This document shows positions 9,141 through 17,120 of a stretch of 64,000 nt of DNA, piece by piece. The number at the start of each line of letters is the position of its first letter. The stretch's first letter is position 1. This DNA comes from Hyphomicrobiales bacterium (GTDB taxonomy: Bacteria; Pseudomonadota; Alphaproteobacteria; Rhizobiales; Rhizobiaceae). Both the position numbers and the translations under genes were made by a program. The notes below the pieces were generated by a model. That model was given only the letters and a program-made list of their open reading frames with translations. It was not told the origin of the DNA and did no database searches. The stretch is taken from positions 62,001-126,000 of the forward strand of contig UBQX01000006.1 in the NCBI GenBank assembly GCA_900467685.1, written 5' to 3'.

Positions 9141-10616
9141 ATGACTGCTACAGCAACCGCCACTGTAATCGCCCCCGCCGCAGAAGCAGCACCCGCCCTT
9201 CGCGACACGCGTCCGCTTCGCCTCATCACCTGCGGCTCCGTCGATGACGGCAAGTCGACCCTGATCGGCCGACTGCTTTGGGACACCAAGGCCGTCAAGG
9301 AAGACCAGGCCGCAGCGCTGAACCGTGACTCTGGCAAGCAGAACGATCTCGGCCTGCCCGACTTCGCGCTGCTGCTCGACGGCCTTCAGGCCGAGCGCGA
9401 GCAGGGCATCACCATCGACGTGGCCTATCGCTATTTCGCCACCGACAAGCGCTCCTTCATCGTCGCCGACACCCCCGGCCACGAGCAGTACACCCGCAAC
9501 ATGGCAACCGGCGCCTCCACCGCCGACCTCGCCGTGCTGCTGGTCGATGCCCGCGCCGGCATTCTCGAGCAGACCCGCCGCCACGCCACGATTGCGACCC
9601 TCATGGGCATCAAGCAGTTCGTGCTGGCGATCAACAAGATCGACCTGATCAACTACGACAAGGCCCGCTTCGACGAGCTGTCGCGCGAGTTCAAGGAAAT
9701 CGCCCTGTCGCTCGGCGTCAAGCAGGTCACCGCGATCCCGGTTTCGGCGCTGAAGGGCGAGAACGTCGTCTATGACGGCAAGGCGTCCATGCCGTGGTAC
9801 GAAGGCCCGACGCTGGTCGAGGTGCTGGAACTGGCAACCGTCCGCTCCGCACAGACCGTAGGGTTCCGTCTGCCCGTGCAGCGCGTCTCGCGTCCGGGCG
9901 AAAGCTTCCGTGGCTATCAGGGCACGGTCGCCGGTGGCGCCGTCAAGCCCGGCGACAGCGTCGTCATCCTGCCCTCCGGCATGGTGGCCAATGTCAAGCA
10001 GATCGTCACCTTCGACCTCGTCCGCAACGCGGCGGTGGCCGGTGACGCCATCACGCTCGTGCTCGACCGTCAGGTGGACGTGGCGCGCGGCGACATGATC
10101 GCCACCATCGACGCCCAGCCGCAGGTTGGCCTTGCCTTCGACGCCCAGCTGGTTGCCCTGCAGCCCGGCGGCATCGAGCCCGGCAAGCGCTACTGGCTGA
10201 AATCCGGCTCGCGCCGCCAGCGCGTTTCGGTGCAGCCGTCCAGCATCCTCGACCTCAAGTCCGGCAAGTGGAACCGCCACGACGGCGCGCTGCCGATGAA
10301 CGCCATCGGCAAGGTGCATCTCTCGTTTGACGAAGCCGCGATCTTCGACGCCTATGAGCTGAACCGCACGACCGGCGCCTTCATCCTCATCGACCCGGAT
10401 ACCAACAACACGGTGGCCGGCGGCATGATCGCGGGCAAGCGCGGCGATGTCGGCGGCCTCAACAACGAAGCCGAACGCGTCATCCTCTCGCTCCCCGCCG
10501 ACCTCGCCGACAAGATCCTGGCGAGCGGCATCCTCTCCGAACGCCGCGACGAGATCGACATCCGCCGCACCAATCCGGGACGGGCTGCAGAACTGCTCGG
10601 CGAACTGGACAGCTGA
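9141..10616 (+). CDS. cysN: Sulfate adenylyltransferase subunit 1 (GTPase)
   Basis: 491-residue regulatory GTPase subunit of ATP sulfurylase; GTP hydrolysis drives APS formation by CysD. EF-Tu-like motifs are clear: G1 GSVDDGKST (about residue 31), the EREQGITIDVAYRYF switch, G3 DTPGHEQY, G4 NKID, and G5 SALKGENV. The protein stops after the beta-barrel domains and carries no CysC/APS-kinase domain, unlike NodQ-type fusions of some rhizobia. The start follows the cysD stop by a single base. Confidence 0.95.
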   Translation: MTATATATVIAPAAEAAPALRDTRPLRLITCGSVDDGKSTLIGRLLWDTKAVKEDQAAALNRDSGKQNDLGLPDFALLLDGLQAEREQGITIDVAYRYFATDKRSFIVADTPGHEQYTRNMATGASTADLAVLLVDARAGILEQTRRHATIATLMGIKQFVLAINKIDLINYDKARFDELSREFKEIALSLGVKQVTAIPVSALKGENVVYDGKASMPWYEGPTLVEVLELATVRSAQTVGFRLPVQRVSRPGESFRGYQGTVAGGAVKPGDSVVILPSGMVANVKQIVTFDLVRNAAVAGDAITLVLDRQVDVARGDMIATIDAQPQVGLAFDAQLVALQPGGIEPGKRYWLKSGSRRQRVSVQPSSILDLKSGKWNRHDGALPMNAIGKVHLSFDEAAIFDAYELNRTTGAFILIDPDTNNTVAGGMIAGKRGDVGGLNNEAERVILSLPADLADKILASGILSERRDEIDIRRTNPGRAAELLGELDS

Positions 10617-10643
10617 AGATTTTACTCCCGAGAGTGACCGAAG

Positions 10644-10670
10644 AGGGGCGTCGAAAGGCGTCCCTTTTTA
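10644..10670 (+). terminator. Intrinsic terminator after cysN
   Basis: AGGGGCG (10644-10650) pairs with CGTCCCT (10659-10665) with one G-T wobble, followed by a run of T. It lies 28 bp after the cysN stop and directly abuts the stop of the convergent antitoxin gene. Confidence 0.7.
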
Positions 10671-10673
10671 CGT

Positions 10674-10973
10674 TCAGGCGGCGGTCTGCCTGCTCGTGAT
10701 CTCGAAGCCGATGGCCTTGAGCACGGCAAGTGTGGTCGCGAGCGTCGGATTGCCGTTTTCGCTCAGCGACTTATAAAGCTGCTCGCGGGCAAGCCCCGTT
10801 TCACGCGCAATCTTGGTCATCCCCTTGGCCCGTGCCGCGACGCCCAGCGCATTGGCAATATGCCCGGCGTCTCCCGTTTCGAAAGCCTCTGCAAGAAATA
10901 CGGCGACCGCCTCGTCGCTCTTCAAAAGATCGGCCGGATCGAAATCGTGAAATTTCTCACTCAACGTCGTCAC
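10674..10973 (-). CDS. Orphan XRE-type addiction-module antidote (COG3636-like)
   Basis: 99-residue DNA-binding protein with the family order: an N-terminal acidic region (FDPADLLKSDEAVAVFLAEA), then a helix-turn-helix (GMTKIARETGLAREQLYKSL) and the GNPTLATTLAVLKAIGF ending typical of HigA-like antidotes of RelE/ParE-superfamily toxins. Translation appears to start at GTG 10973. The usual toxin would lie immediately upstream, but the 140 bp before the gene contain no ORF, so the partner is missing or unlinked. A perfect palindrome at 11001-11018 is the probable operator. Confidence 0.8.
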   Translation of the reverse strand: MTTLSEKFHDFDPADLLKSDEAVAVFLAEAFETGDAGHIANALGVAARAKGMTKIARETGLAREQLYKSLSENGNPTLATTLAVLKAIGFEITSRQTAA

Positions 10974-11000
10974 TCCACTGCTTTCCGGTATTTTGAAGGA

Positions 11001-11018
11001 TGTAATTTATAAATTACA
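11001..11018. promoter_or_regulatory. Perfect 18-bp palindrome, probable antidote operator
   Basis: TGTAATTTATAAATTACA is a complete palindrome 28 bp upstream of the antidote start codon and is strikingly AT-rich for this genome. It fits an XRE dimer autoregulatory site overlapping the promoter. Confidence 0.6.
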
Positions 11019-11158
11019 ATCATTCTAGGCGTCCCTGTTCCCCACGAAACAGCGCCGCCCGCCTTCCTGTGAGAAATTGAAGTCACTGAACGAGACGGCT
11101 CGTTCACCGCAACCGCCAGAGACGGTGCTGAAACTTCAAAGAAACAGGGGATACCGCC

Positions 11159-11605
11159 ATGAAAACCTTCGCCATCGCAACGCTCGTCATCGCCACCGCC
11201 GCCTTCTCCTTCACCTCCGTCGCCGCCTATGCCGACGGGTTCAAGATCCCGCCGGTCGGCCAGAAGATCGATCCCGGCTTCAAGACGCCGAAGGGTCCGA
11301 TCAAGATCGGCCAGATCGACCCCTCGGTCGTCAAGAACCCCGTCTTCATCAATCCGAAGTTCCCGCCGGTCAAGCCGCTCCCGGTCGGCCCGCTTCCGGT
11401 CCCGCCGAAGCCCAAGGGTGGCATGAGCAATGAGGAAGCACTGGCCCTCGGCCTCGGCATCGCCACCGTCGGCGTCATTGCAGCAGCCGCCGCCAGCCAG
11501 CACAGCGCCGCCGCCTATGACGACGATGGTTGCTGGTATGAAAAGCAGCTCCGCCACAAGAAGAGCGGCAAGGCCTATTACAAGAAGGTTCTCGTCTGCG
11601 AATGA
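11159..11605 (+). CDS. Secreted proline-rich small protein, unknown function
   Basis: 148 residues. A clear Sec signal peptide (about residues 1-25, cleavage after AYA) is followed by a Pro/Lys/Ile-rich region (about 28-86) with repeated P-K-x-P and P-V motifs, then a hydrophobic Ala/Gly segment (about residues 93-112) and a C-terminal tail with two cysteines (DDGCWYEKQL and KKVLVCE) that could form a disulfide. AGGGG is placed eight bases before the ATG. I do not recognise the family. It has its own terminator and no obvious operon partner. An inner-membrane anchor or periplasmic structural role is possible. Confidence 0.7.
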   Translation: MKTFAIATLVIATAAFSFTSVAAYADGFKIPPVGQKIDPGFKTPKGPIKIGQIDPSVVKNPVFINPKFPPVKPLPVGPLPVPPKPKGGMSNEEALALGLGIATVGVIAAAAASQHSAAAYDDDGCWYEKQLRHKKSGKAYYKKVLVCE

Positions 11606-11629
11606 GACTTGATGCTCATCCTCGATCCG

Positions 11630-11659
11630 GGCCGGCCTTGAAAGGCTGGCCTGTTTCGT
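11630..11659 (+). terminator. Intrinsic terminator
   Basis: GGCCGGCCTT-GAA-AGGCTGGCC forms a tight hairpin 24 bp after the stop of the secreted protein, followed by TGTTTCGTT. Confidence 0.6.
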
Positions 11660-11847
11660 TGTGAAAGATGGCCTGGCTGAACCCAGCAACCAGTTTCAGA
11701 ATTGCGCATCCCAAAAGATTAAATTTCAGACAGGTTTCGCGCCATGATTGCTTAAATTGCTAAGGGGCTGCTACGGTCTGCCGTCCGGTGATAGCGCGCG
11801 AGGACGCGTGGGATCAGTCTCGCCGGACGTCAAGCTCTGGAGCTCTC

Positions 11848-12282
11848 ATGCGCAAATCGCCCCTGTTTCATGCCATCCTCGTTCTTGCAGCAACAGCAGT
11901 TCTTCCGGTGGTGGGAATGGCCGCCGGGCAAGAACAATCCACCGGCTGGGTCAATTCGCAAGATGCTCTGCAGTTGTCTCATAATCTGAAGGCCATGGGC
12001 ATGATGCCTGTCAGGATTGCGTGCAAGGGCGACTCCAGCAGCAGCTTTATCCGCGACAGCATCATGCTGAATATTACCTTCGCGCCGGACACCGACCATC
12101 GCCCCTGGAAATGGCGCTGGGGCACGAACATGGGCCACTACACGCATTATCTCATGCCCAAAGGTTGGAAGCTTGTCAGCCAGTCCGGCTTCACGCGGCC
12201 CAAGACAGGTCTGTTCGTCCCCTGTGGCGTCTTCGTCGGTCCGCCAGGCACGTCGGCTCTTTACGGTGCTCCGACGCATTGA
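11848..12282 (+). CDS. Secreted hypothetical protein
   Basis: 144-residue exported protein not recognised. The N-terminus MRKSPLFHAILVLAATAVLPVVGMAAG is a Sec signal peptide; GGAG lies five bases before the ATG at 11848. The mature part contains one cysteine near the middle (VRIACKGD) and one near the C-terminus (VPCGVFVG), possibly disulfide-linked, and an aromatic, charged stretch (PDTDHRPWKWRWGTNMGHY). No domain or catalytic motif is apparent and no neighbour suggests a role. Confidence 0.6.
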   Translation: MRKSPLFHAILVLAATAVLPVVGMAAGQEQSTGWVNSQDALQLSHNLKAMGMMPVRIACKGDSSSSFIRDSIMLNITFAPDTDHRPWKWRWGTNMGHYTHYLMPKGWKLVSQSGFTRPKTGLFVPCGVFVGPPGTSALYGAPTH

Positions 12283-12314
12283 CGCTGCATGCGTCTGCGA
12301 GGGGCAGTAGGCCT

Positions 12315-12662
12315 TCATGAAGCCTTGCGGTTGGCTTCCATGTATTTGCGCAGCACTGCATTGATGCGTGTCTGGTAACCACGCCCGCCTTGCGCCTTGA
12401 ACCACTCCACCACATCGCGGTCGAGCTTGAGGCCAACGGGCATTTTTTCCGGCTTCTCGAGGCTGGCCTTCAGCCACGCCTCATCGCTCATCGTCACGGC
12501 GTCGGGGTCGGCTTTCGCTCGGGCATCTATTTCGTTTTCCGAAAGAGCGTCCAGTTTTTCATCATCCGTCAGGTCGATGAGCGCCGTCAGCGCGCCATCC
12601 GCGTGCCGTTGATAGGCTTTGTCATCAATGAGAACAACGCGTGTCATATCATTGGCGTTCAT
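12315..12662 (-). CDS. brnA: BrnA-family antitoxin
   Basis: 115-residue antitoxin. The C-terminal part KMPVGLKLDRDVVEWFKAQ, followed by GYQTRINAVLRKYMEA, is the ribbon-helix-helix region of BrnA, which dimerises, binds operator DNA and neutralises BrnT. The acidic central part (LSENEIDARAKADPDAV) fits toxin wrapping. It overlaps the 3' end of the toxin gene by 14 bp, the standard brnT-brnA order. I chose the ATG at 12662 over one seven codons earlier because GGAAA is better spaced. Confidence 0.88.
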   Translation of the reverse strand: MNANDMTRVVLIDDKAYQRHADGALTALIDLTDDEKLDALSENEIDARAKADPDAVTMSDEAWLKASLEKPEKMPVGLKLDRDVVEWFKAQGGRGYQTRINAVLRKYMEANRKAS

Positions 12663-12918
12663 AACGTTTCCGCTCCCGTTCATTCGCCTTCCGGGCCGAG
12701 ATGATGCAGATCACCTCGCCGCGCAGCGTGTAGGTTACGTGGAAGACCCGGTCGCCGACCTGTCCGAGCATGTTGAACCGGACTTCGCCATAGTCCCTCC
12801 GATCGTCAACGACGACTTTTCGACCCCGATCGGAGAAAGCGGGAAGCACACGAACGAAATCCACCTTGTGCTGGTGGAGATTTGTTTGGCGCTTTGTCTC
12901 GTCCCACTCAAACTCCAT
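12649..12918 (-). CDS. brnT: BrnT-family ribonuclease toxin
   Basis: 89-residue RelE-fold toxin that cleaves RNA when not held by BrnA. It shows the family signature FEWDETKRQTNLHQHKVDF at the start and the C-terminal RVFHVTYTLRGEVICIISARKANERERKRYE, in which the SAR-K-R cluster contributes catalytic and RNA-binding residues. The ATG at 12918 is used; a TTG two codons upstream is also in frame. A perfect inverted repeat at 12956-12979 lies in its promoter. Confidence 0.9.
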   Translation of the reverse strand: MEFEWDETKRQTNLHQHKVDFVRVLPAFSDRGRKVVVDDRRDYGEVRFNMLGQVGDRVFHVTYTLRGEVICIISARKANERERKRYERQ

Positions 12919-12955
12919 GGCCAAAGATGGAGGCAGAGTGAAACACCGTCAATTC

Positions 12956-12979
12956 AAATCTAGACGTTTATCTAGATTT
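12956..12979. promoter_or_regulatory. 24-bp inverted repeat upstream of brnT, candidate BrnA operator
   Basis: AAATCTAGA (12956-12964) and TCTAGATTT (12971-12979) are perfect inverted arms around CGTTTA. The site is 38 bp upstream of the brnT ATG, and its far end overlaps the stop codon of the upstream gene, so it could serve both as BrnA operator and as a weak hairpin after the nickel transporter operon. Confidence 0.55.
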
Positions 12980-13800
12980 CACCCATGCACATGCCCGTCG
13001 CGATCCAGCGCATGGACATGGTGATGCGCATGCGGGCTGCCGTTGGCGTGGTGGTGGACATGGGCGTGCGTGAGGCGCGCCCGGCGCAGGAGGTCGGTGT
13101 CGTGAAGGATATCGTCAACCGGCCCGTCGCCCACCACATGCCCCCCGGCCATCACGACGGCGCGGGTAGAGATTGCGGTGAGGATGTCGAGATCGTGCGT
13201 CGCGGTGATCACTGTCCGGCCTTCGCCCAGATGCCCCGCCAGAAAATGCACCAGCTTGTCGCGGCTCTGCGGATCCAGCGCCGCGGTCGGTTCGTCCAGC
13301 AGCAGCACGTCAGGCTCTGTGATCAGAACGGAGGCGAGCGCCACGCGCTTCTTTTCGCCGCCTGACAGGCGATGCGGCGCGCGGTCCTTCAGATGCGTCA
13401 GCTCGAAGCGCTCCAGCTGTTCGTCGATCGCGGCGCGGATGCGCGGCTTGTCCCAGCCGAGCTGCAGCGGGCCGAAGGCGATCTCGTCGAAGACTGTCGG
13501 GTTGAAAAGCTGGATGTCCGGGTTCTGGAAGACAAGCCCGACGCGGCGGCGGAAGGCATAATGCGCCTCCTCATCCTCGAAGCGGGCTTCCGTCAGCGGC
13601 GCGCCGAAGGCCTGCGCGGTGCCACGCGCGGCAAAGGTGAGGCCCGACAGAAGCCTGAGCAAGGTCGACTTGCCCGAGCCGTTGGGCCCGATCAGCGCGA
13701 TGCGCTCACCGGACTGGACCTGCAGGCTCAGGCCTGCCAGCGCCGGCTGGTCGCGATAATCGTAATCGACATCGGTGAGGGCAAAGACGGGTTCGGTCAT
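12979..13800 (-). CDS. nikO: Nickel/cobalt ECF transporter ATPase
   Basis: 273-residue ATP-binding subunit of a NikMNQO/CbiMQO importer. Walker [15 protein letters not shown] (about residue 38), Q-loop [12 protein letters not shown] signature [13 protein letters not shown] and Walker [14 protein letters not shown] are present. The C-terminus is unusually rich in histidine (HAHVHHH and HAHHHVH), probably a metal-storage or sensing tail. The ATG at 13800 overlaps the nikQ stop (ATGA). Assignment to nickel rests on the adjacent nikR and its operator; by sequence alone the family is also called CbiO. Confidence 0.88.
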   Translation of the reverse strand: MTEPVFALTDVDYDYRDQPALAGLSLQVQSGERIALIGPNGSGKSTLLRLLSGLTFAARGTAQAFGAPLTEARFEDEEAHYAFRRRVGLVFQNPDIQLFNPTVFDEIAFGPLQLGWDKPRIRAAIDEQLERFELTHLKDRAPHRLSGGEKKRVALASVLITEPDVLLLDEPTAALDPQSRDKLVHFLAGHLGEGRTVITATHDLDILTAISTRAVVMAGGHVVGDGPVDDILHDTDLLRRARLTHAHVHHHANGSPHAHHHVHALDRDGHVHG

Positions 13801-14678
13801 CGTTGCATCCAGAAAATGGCGGCAGGCACGAGGGCTGCCAGAAGAACCGCCGCGCCATCGCGGGCGCGGAATTGAAAGTCGTCGATCAGCCGCACCTCGC
13901 CGCGATAGCCGCGGGCGATCATGGCCATGTGCACATCGCCGGCGATCGCCAGCGTCTTGCTCATCAGCACGCCGGCGCTTCCCGCGATCAGGCGCCGCTG
14001 GTCGGCGGGCTTGAGTGGTCCCAGCTGGCGCGCGCGCCGCGCCTCCATCATCTGCGCCGCCGTCGTCATCAGCACGAATATATAGCGATGCGTCATGCCG
14101 AGCACGGCCACCACCGCCACCGGCACACCCAGCGACCGCATTGCCTTCATCACATGCGGCCAGCTGGTCGTCAGCACGAGCAGCGCCGCAAACGTCGCGG
14201 CCGTTTCGGCGCGGCCGATCAGGAACGCGGCGCTGCGCAAGCCCTGCTCGGTGATCGTCCAGTGCAGCAATGGGAGCGTCGCCACGACCTTGCCGGGGAC
14301 GAGGAAGGGCGAAGGCAGCGCAATGACCCCGGTGAAGGCAAGCACGCCGAGCCAGACCTGCTTCAACAGGCGCGCCAGGGGGATGCGCGAGGCCAGCGCC
14401 AGGATGACGGCGAAGGCGAAGAGAAGGGCAAGCCCGATCAGCGAATGCAGCATGGTCGCGGCAATGATCATCAGCAGCGCGCCGGCCACCTTGGCGCGCG
14501 GATCGAGGCTCTGAAGCAGGCCATCCCTGCTCGCCAGATCCTCGGCCTCCATCGCATGGGTGAGGGCATGGAGGAGATGGGAAGGGGCGCGGAAAAGGCG
14601 ACGGTTTGCCTTGCGGCGGGGCGTACGCAGCGTGCTGTGGGCGCCAGCGTCTGCTGCCGCCGCCTTCTCCGCGTCCAT
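13797..14678 (-). CDS. nikQ: Nickel/cobalt ECF transporter transmembrane subunit
   Basis: 293-residue T-component with about five to six membrane segments between residues 65 and 290. The cytoplasmic coupling helices that contact the ATPase are recognisable by the Ala-Arg-Gly motifs [11 protein letters not shown] and [12 protein letters not shown]. It starts at an ATG sharing one base with the upstream nikMN stop (TGATG) and overlaps nikO by four bases, so translation is coupled along the operon. The N-terminal 35 residues are basic and may be cytoplasmic. Confidence 0.87.
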   Translation of the reverse strand: MDAEKAAAADAGAHSTLRTPRRKANRRLFRAPSHLLHALTHAMEAEDLASRDGLLQSLDPRAKVAGALLMIIAATMLHSLIGLALLFAFAVILALASRIPLARLLKQVWLGVLAFTGVIALPSPFLVPGKVVATLPLLHWTITEQGLRSAAFLIGRAETAATFAALLVLTTSWPHVMKAMRSLGVPVAVVAVLGMTHRYIFVLMTTAAQMMEARRARQLGPLKPADQRRLIAGSAGVLMSKTLAIAGDVHMAMIARGYRGEVRLIDDFQFRARDGAAVLLAALVPAAIFWMQR

Positions 14679-15754
14679 CAGGCAGCGTCCGGCGTGGCGC
14701 GCCGCAGGCGGCCGGCCAGCGCCGAAAGCGCAAGGAATGTCAGGATGATCAGCCCGCCGCCGATGAGCGCCGAGAGGATATAGCCGAAGGCATGGCTGTG
14801 CATGAAGGCCGGCGCGTAATCCGGGATCGGCGCGGTCCAGAAGCTCGAGAGCTTTTCAAGTCCGGCGGGCACAGCTTCCGGCGGCGCGATATTGTGCGAG
14901 GCGGCGGCGATTTCCGCGCGGCCTTCCGGATGCTGGAAGGCCTCCGGTCCCCATTCGCCCCATGCGGTGCCGGCGGCGATCAGCCCGAGCGGGCTTGCGA
15001 TCATCAGTGCCGCAAGGCCAAGCCACAGCTTGCGCGTCCCCGTCCAGCCGCTTGCCACACCCTTGGCGACGCGGCCCGGCGCGCTGGCCTTCAGCAGGTC
15101 CACATCATAGCGCTGCAGATAGGCGACGAGGCCGGCGGTGATGACGGCTTCGGCAAAACCGGCAAAGGTCAGGTGGCCGAGCATCATGGCCGGCACGGCA
15201 ATGGAGAGCGGGTAGGGCGCATAGAGCGGCGCGCCGGATGCGTCGTGGAACAGCATCGGCTGGATGCCGAATTCGATGGCCGCCATCAGCGCGGAGATAT
15301 TGATGGCGGCATAGCCGGCTATGGCGCCCGCCACCACGCGCCGCCCGGAGGTCAGCGCCGACGTGCCGGCAATCAGCCGGTAGAGCCCGTAAGCGACGGC
15401 CGAGCCCACGATTGCCATGTTGAGCGCATTGGCGCCAAAGGCCAGGATCCCGCCATCGCCGAAGAACACGGCCTGCACCAGAAGCGCGATGGAAACGGCG
15501 AGCATCGCCGCCCATGGCCCGAGCACGATGGCCGCGATCGCCATGCCCACCGCATGCCCCGTCGTGCCGCCGGGAAGCGGCAGGTTGAACATCATCACGG
15601 TGAAGGAAAAGGCCGACACGACCGAAATCAGCGGCACTGCCTTCGTGTTCAGCATCCGCCCCACCTTGCGCGAGGCGACATACCAGAAGGGCACCGCTGC
15701 CGCGAAGGTCACGGCGCAGGTGCTGGGTGAAAGATAGCCGTCTGGAATGTGCAT
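14678..15754 (-). CDS. nikM: Nickel-binding ECF substrate component fused to PDGLE-type domain (NikMN)
   Basis: 358-residue S-component. It starts with [13 protein letters not shown], the NikM-type N-terminus whose first residues and His2 coordinate the metal in this family, and continues with about seven membrane helices. The C-terminal third ([27 protein letters not shown] through DYAPAF) is the PDGLE/NikN-type module, here fused to NikM. The start at 15754 was chosen because the N-terminal Met-His must be exposed; a longer frame to 15826 would bury it. It is first gene of nikMN-nikQ-nikO, transcribed away from nikR across a NikR-like operator. Confidence 0.88.
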   Translation of the reverse strand: MHIPDGYLSPSTCAVTFAAAVPFWYVASRKVGRMLNTKAVPLISVVSAFSFTVMMFNLPLPGGTTGHAVGMAIAAIVLGPWAAMLAVSIALLVQAVFFGDGGILAFGANALNMAIVGSAVAYGLYRLIAGTSALTSGRRVVAGAIAGYAAINISALMAAIEFGIQPMLFHDASGAPLYAPYPLSIAVPAMMLGHLTFAGFAEAVITAGLVAYLQRYDVDLLKASAPGRVAKGVASGWTGTRKLWLGLAALMIASPLGLIAAGTAWGEWGPEAFQHPEGRAEIAAASHNIAPPEAVPAGLEKLSSFWTAPIPDYAPAFMHSHAFGYILSALIGGGLIILTFLALSALAGRLRRATPDAA

Positions 15755-15810
15755 GGGTCGGTCTCCATAAGCAGCCCGGATTGGGTCCTGCGTGTTGTGT
15801 TCCGGGCAAA

Positions 15811-15838
15811 GTATGATCTTTTCCAAAATTTGTCATCA
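15811..15838. promoter_or_regulatory. NikR operator, GTATGA-N16-TCATCA
   Basis: The half-sites GTATGA (15811-15816) and TCATCA (15833-15838) are exactly 16 bp apart, matching the E. coli NikR consensus GTATGA-N16-TCATAC at 11 of 12 positions. It lies between nikMN (start 15754) and nikR (start 15923), so Ni-bound NikR probably represses the transporter and perhaps itself. Confidence 0.8.
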
Positions 15839-15922
15839 CGGATTTCGACATTTCACAGGCTCGAATGCGGCGCGGGCCTATGATATCTGGCTGGGGTGTA
15901 AACAGACGTGAGGAGAAGCCCG

Positions 15923-16324
15923 ATGCAGCGCGTGACCGTGACACTCGATGACGACCTGATGGCGGAGCTCGATCGCGTCATGGCCGAGCGCGGCTACCAG
16001 AACCGCTCCGAGGCGATCCGCGACCTCGCCCGCGCCGGGCTCAAGCAGGCGCGCGTGGAATCCGGCGACATGTCCCATTGCGTCGGCGTTCTCTCCTACA
16101 CCTACGATCACAAGGCCCGCGATCTCGCCCGCCGCCTGACCAACACCTTCCACGACCATCACGATATTTCGGTCGCCAGCATGCATGTGCATCTCGACCA
16201 CGACCGCTGTCTGGAAGTCAGCATTCTCAAGGGTTCGGCGGAAGAGGTTCGCCACTTTGCGGAACATGTAACGGCCGAGCGCAATGTCACCCATGGCGAG
16301 CTGGCGATCATTCCGTCATCGTGA
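15923..16324 (+). CDS. nikR: Nickel-responsive regulator NikR
   Basis: 133-residue repressor. The N-terminal ribbon-helix-helix ([20 protein letters not shown], then [13 protein letters not shown]) binds DNA; the C-terminal ACT-like domain supplies nickel ligands in [24 protein letters not shown], that is the H...HxH...C set of E. coli NikR (H76, H87, H89, C95). AGGAG is seven bases before the ATG at 15923. Divergent from the ECF transporter it is expected to control. Confidence 0.95.
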   Translation: MQRVTVTLDDDLMAELDRVMAERGYQNRSEAIRDLARAGLKQARVESGDMSHCVGVLSYTYDHKARDLARRLTNTFHDHHDISVASMHVHLDHDRCLEVSILKGSAEEVRHFAEHVTAERNVTHGELAIIPSS

Positions 16325-16430
16325 CGTCGGCGTTCAGATCCGTTGATCGTTGCATCAGCGGAAGTGGCTTGTCGGGTTGGTTTTTTTGCTCATGATCAGG
16401 GCAAAGACGCAAACTGTTGGAGACACCCCC

Positions 16431-17048
16431 TTGCTCACTCTCTTTCACGCCCCCGGAACCTGTTCGCTTGCCTCGCTGATCGTTCTGAACGAAGCCGAAA
16501 TCGACCATCGGGTTCATGTCGTGAAATTTGCCACTGGCGAACAGCGCACGCCGGAATACCTTGCGGTCAACCCCAAGGGCCGCGTGCCGGCGCTGAAGAC
16601 CGGGCGCGGCATGCTGACCGAGACGCCGGCCATTCTGCTCTATCTCGCCCAGATCGCCCCGCAGGCAGGCCTTGCGCCGCTCAATGATCCGTTTGCGCTC
16701 GGCGAACTTCAGGCTTTCAATGCCTATCTCGCCTCGACGGTTCACGTCGCCCATGCGCACCGCCCGCGTGGCAGCCGCTGGGCAGACGAGGAAAGCTCGA
16801 TCGAGGACATGAAGCGCCGCGTGCCCGGCAACATGACGGATTGCTTCAATCTGATCGAGACGGGCATGTTCAAGGGCCCATGGGTCATGGGCGAGACCTA
16901 CACGATCGCCGATCCCTATCTCTACACAATTGCCACATGGCTGGCGGGTGACGGCGTCGATATCGTCAATTTTCCGCTGGTTCATGATCACTTCAAGCGC
17001 ATGAACGAGCGCCCCGCGGTGAAGAAGGCGCTTGCCGTTACGGCTTGA
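16431..17048 (+). CDS. Glutathione S-transferase family protein
   Basis: 205-residue GST-like protein. The thioredoxin-fold N-terminal domain reads LTLFHAPGTCSLASLIVLNE with the candidate catalytic Cys/Ser at residues 10-11, then VNPKGRVPALKTGRG-LTETPAILLYLA, the glutathione-binding cis-Pro and Glu/Thr segment; the helical C-terminal domain follows with the N-capping box TIADPYLY. I prefer the TTG start at 16431 because GGAG precedes it and the domain begins there; the ATG at 16392 would add 13 poorly conserved residues. Substrate unknown; detoxification or thiol redox role inferred. Confidence 0.82.
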   Translation: MLTLFHAPGTCSLASLIVLNEAEIDHRVHVVKFATGEQRTPEYLAVNPKGRVPALKTGRGMLTETPAILLYLAQIAPQAGLAPLNDPFALGELQAFNAYLASTVHVAHAHRPRGSRWADEESSIEDMKRRVPGNMTDCFNLIETGMFKGPWVMGETYTIADPYLYTIATWLAGDGVDIVNFPLVHDHFKRMNERPAVKKALAVTA

Positions 17049-17120
17049 TGGAATCTGCCCGCCCGTTTCGGGCAAGCAGCGGGCGCTAGTCTCGCTGCTG
17101 GTCATTTCGGGCGGGAGCAA

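Noticed and set aside
9003-10319. 438-residue open frame on the minus strand across cysN
   Set aside because: Shadow of cysN, whose GTPase motifs are intact.
9141-10616. NodQ-like CysN-CysC fusion
   Set aside because: The protein ends after 491 residues and has no APS-kinase domain; with an APS-type CysH none is needed.
12979-14733. 584-residue single protein covering nikO and the nikQ region
   Set aside because: The upstream part is out of frame with nikQ, which has proper membrane helices; the nikO start at 13800 overlaps the nikQ stop.
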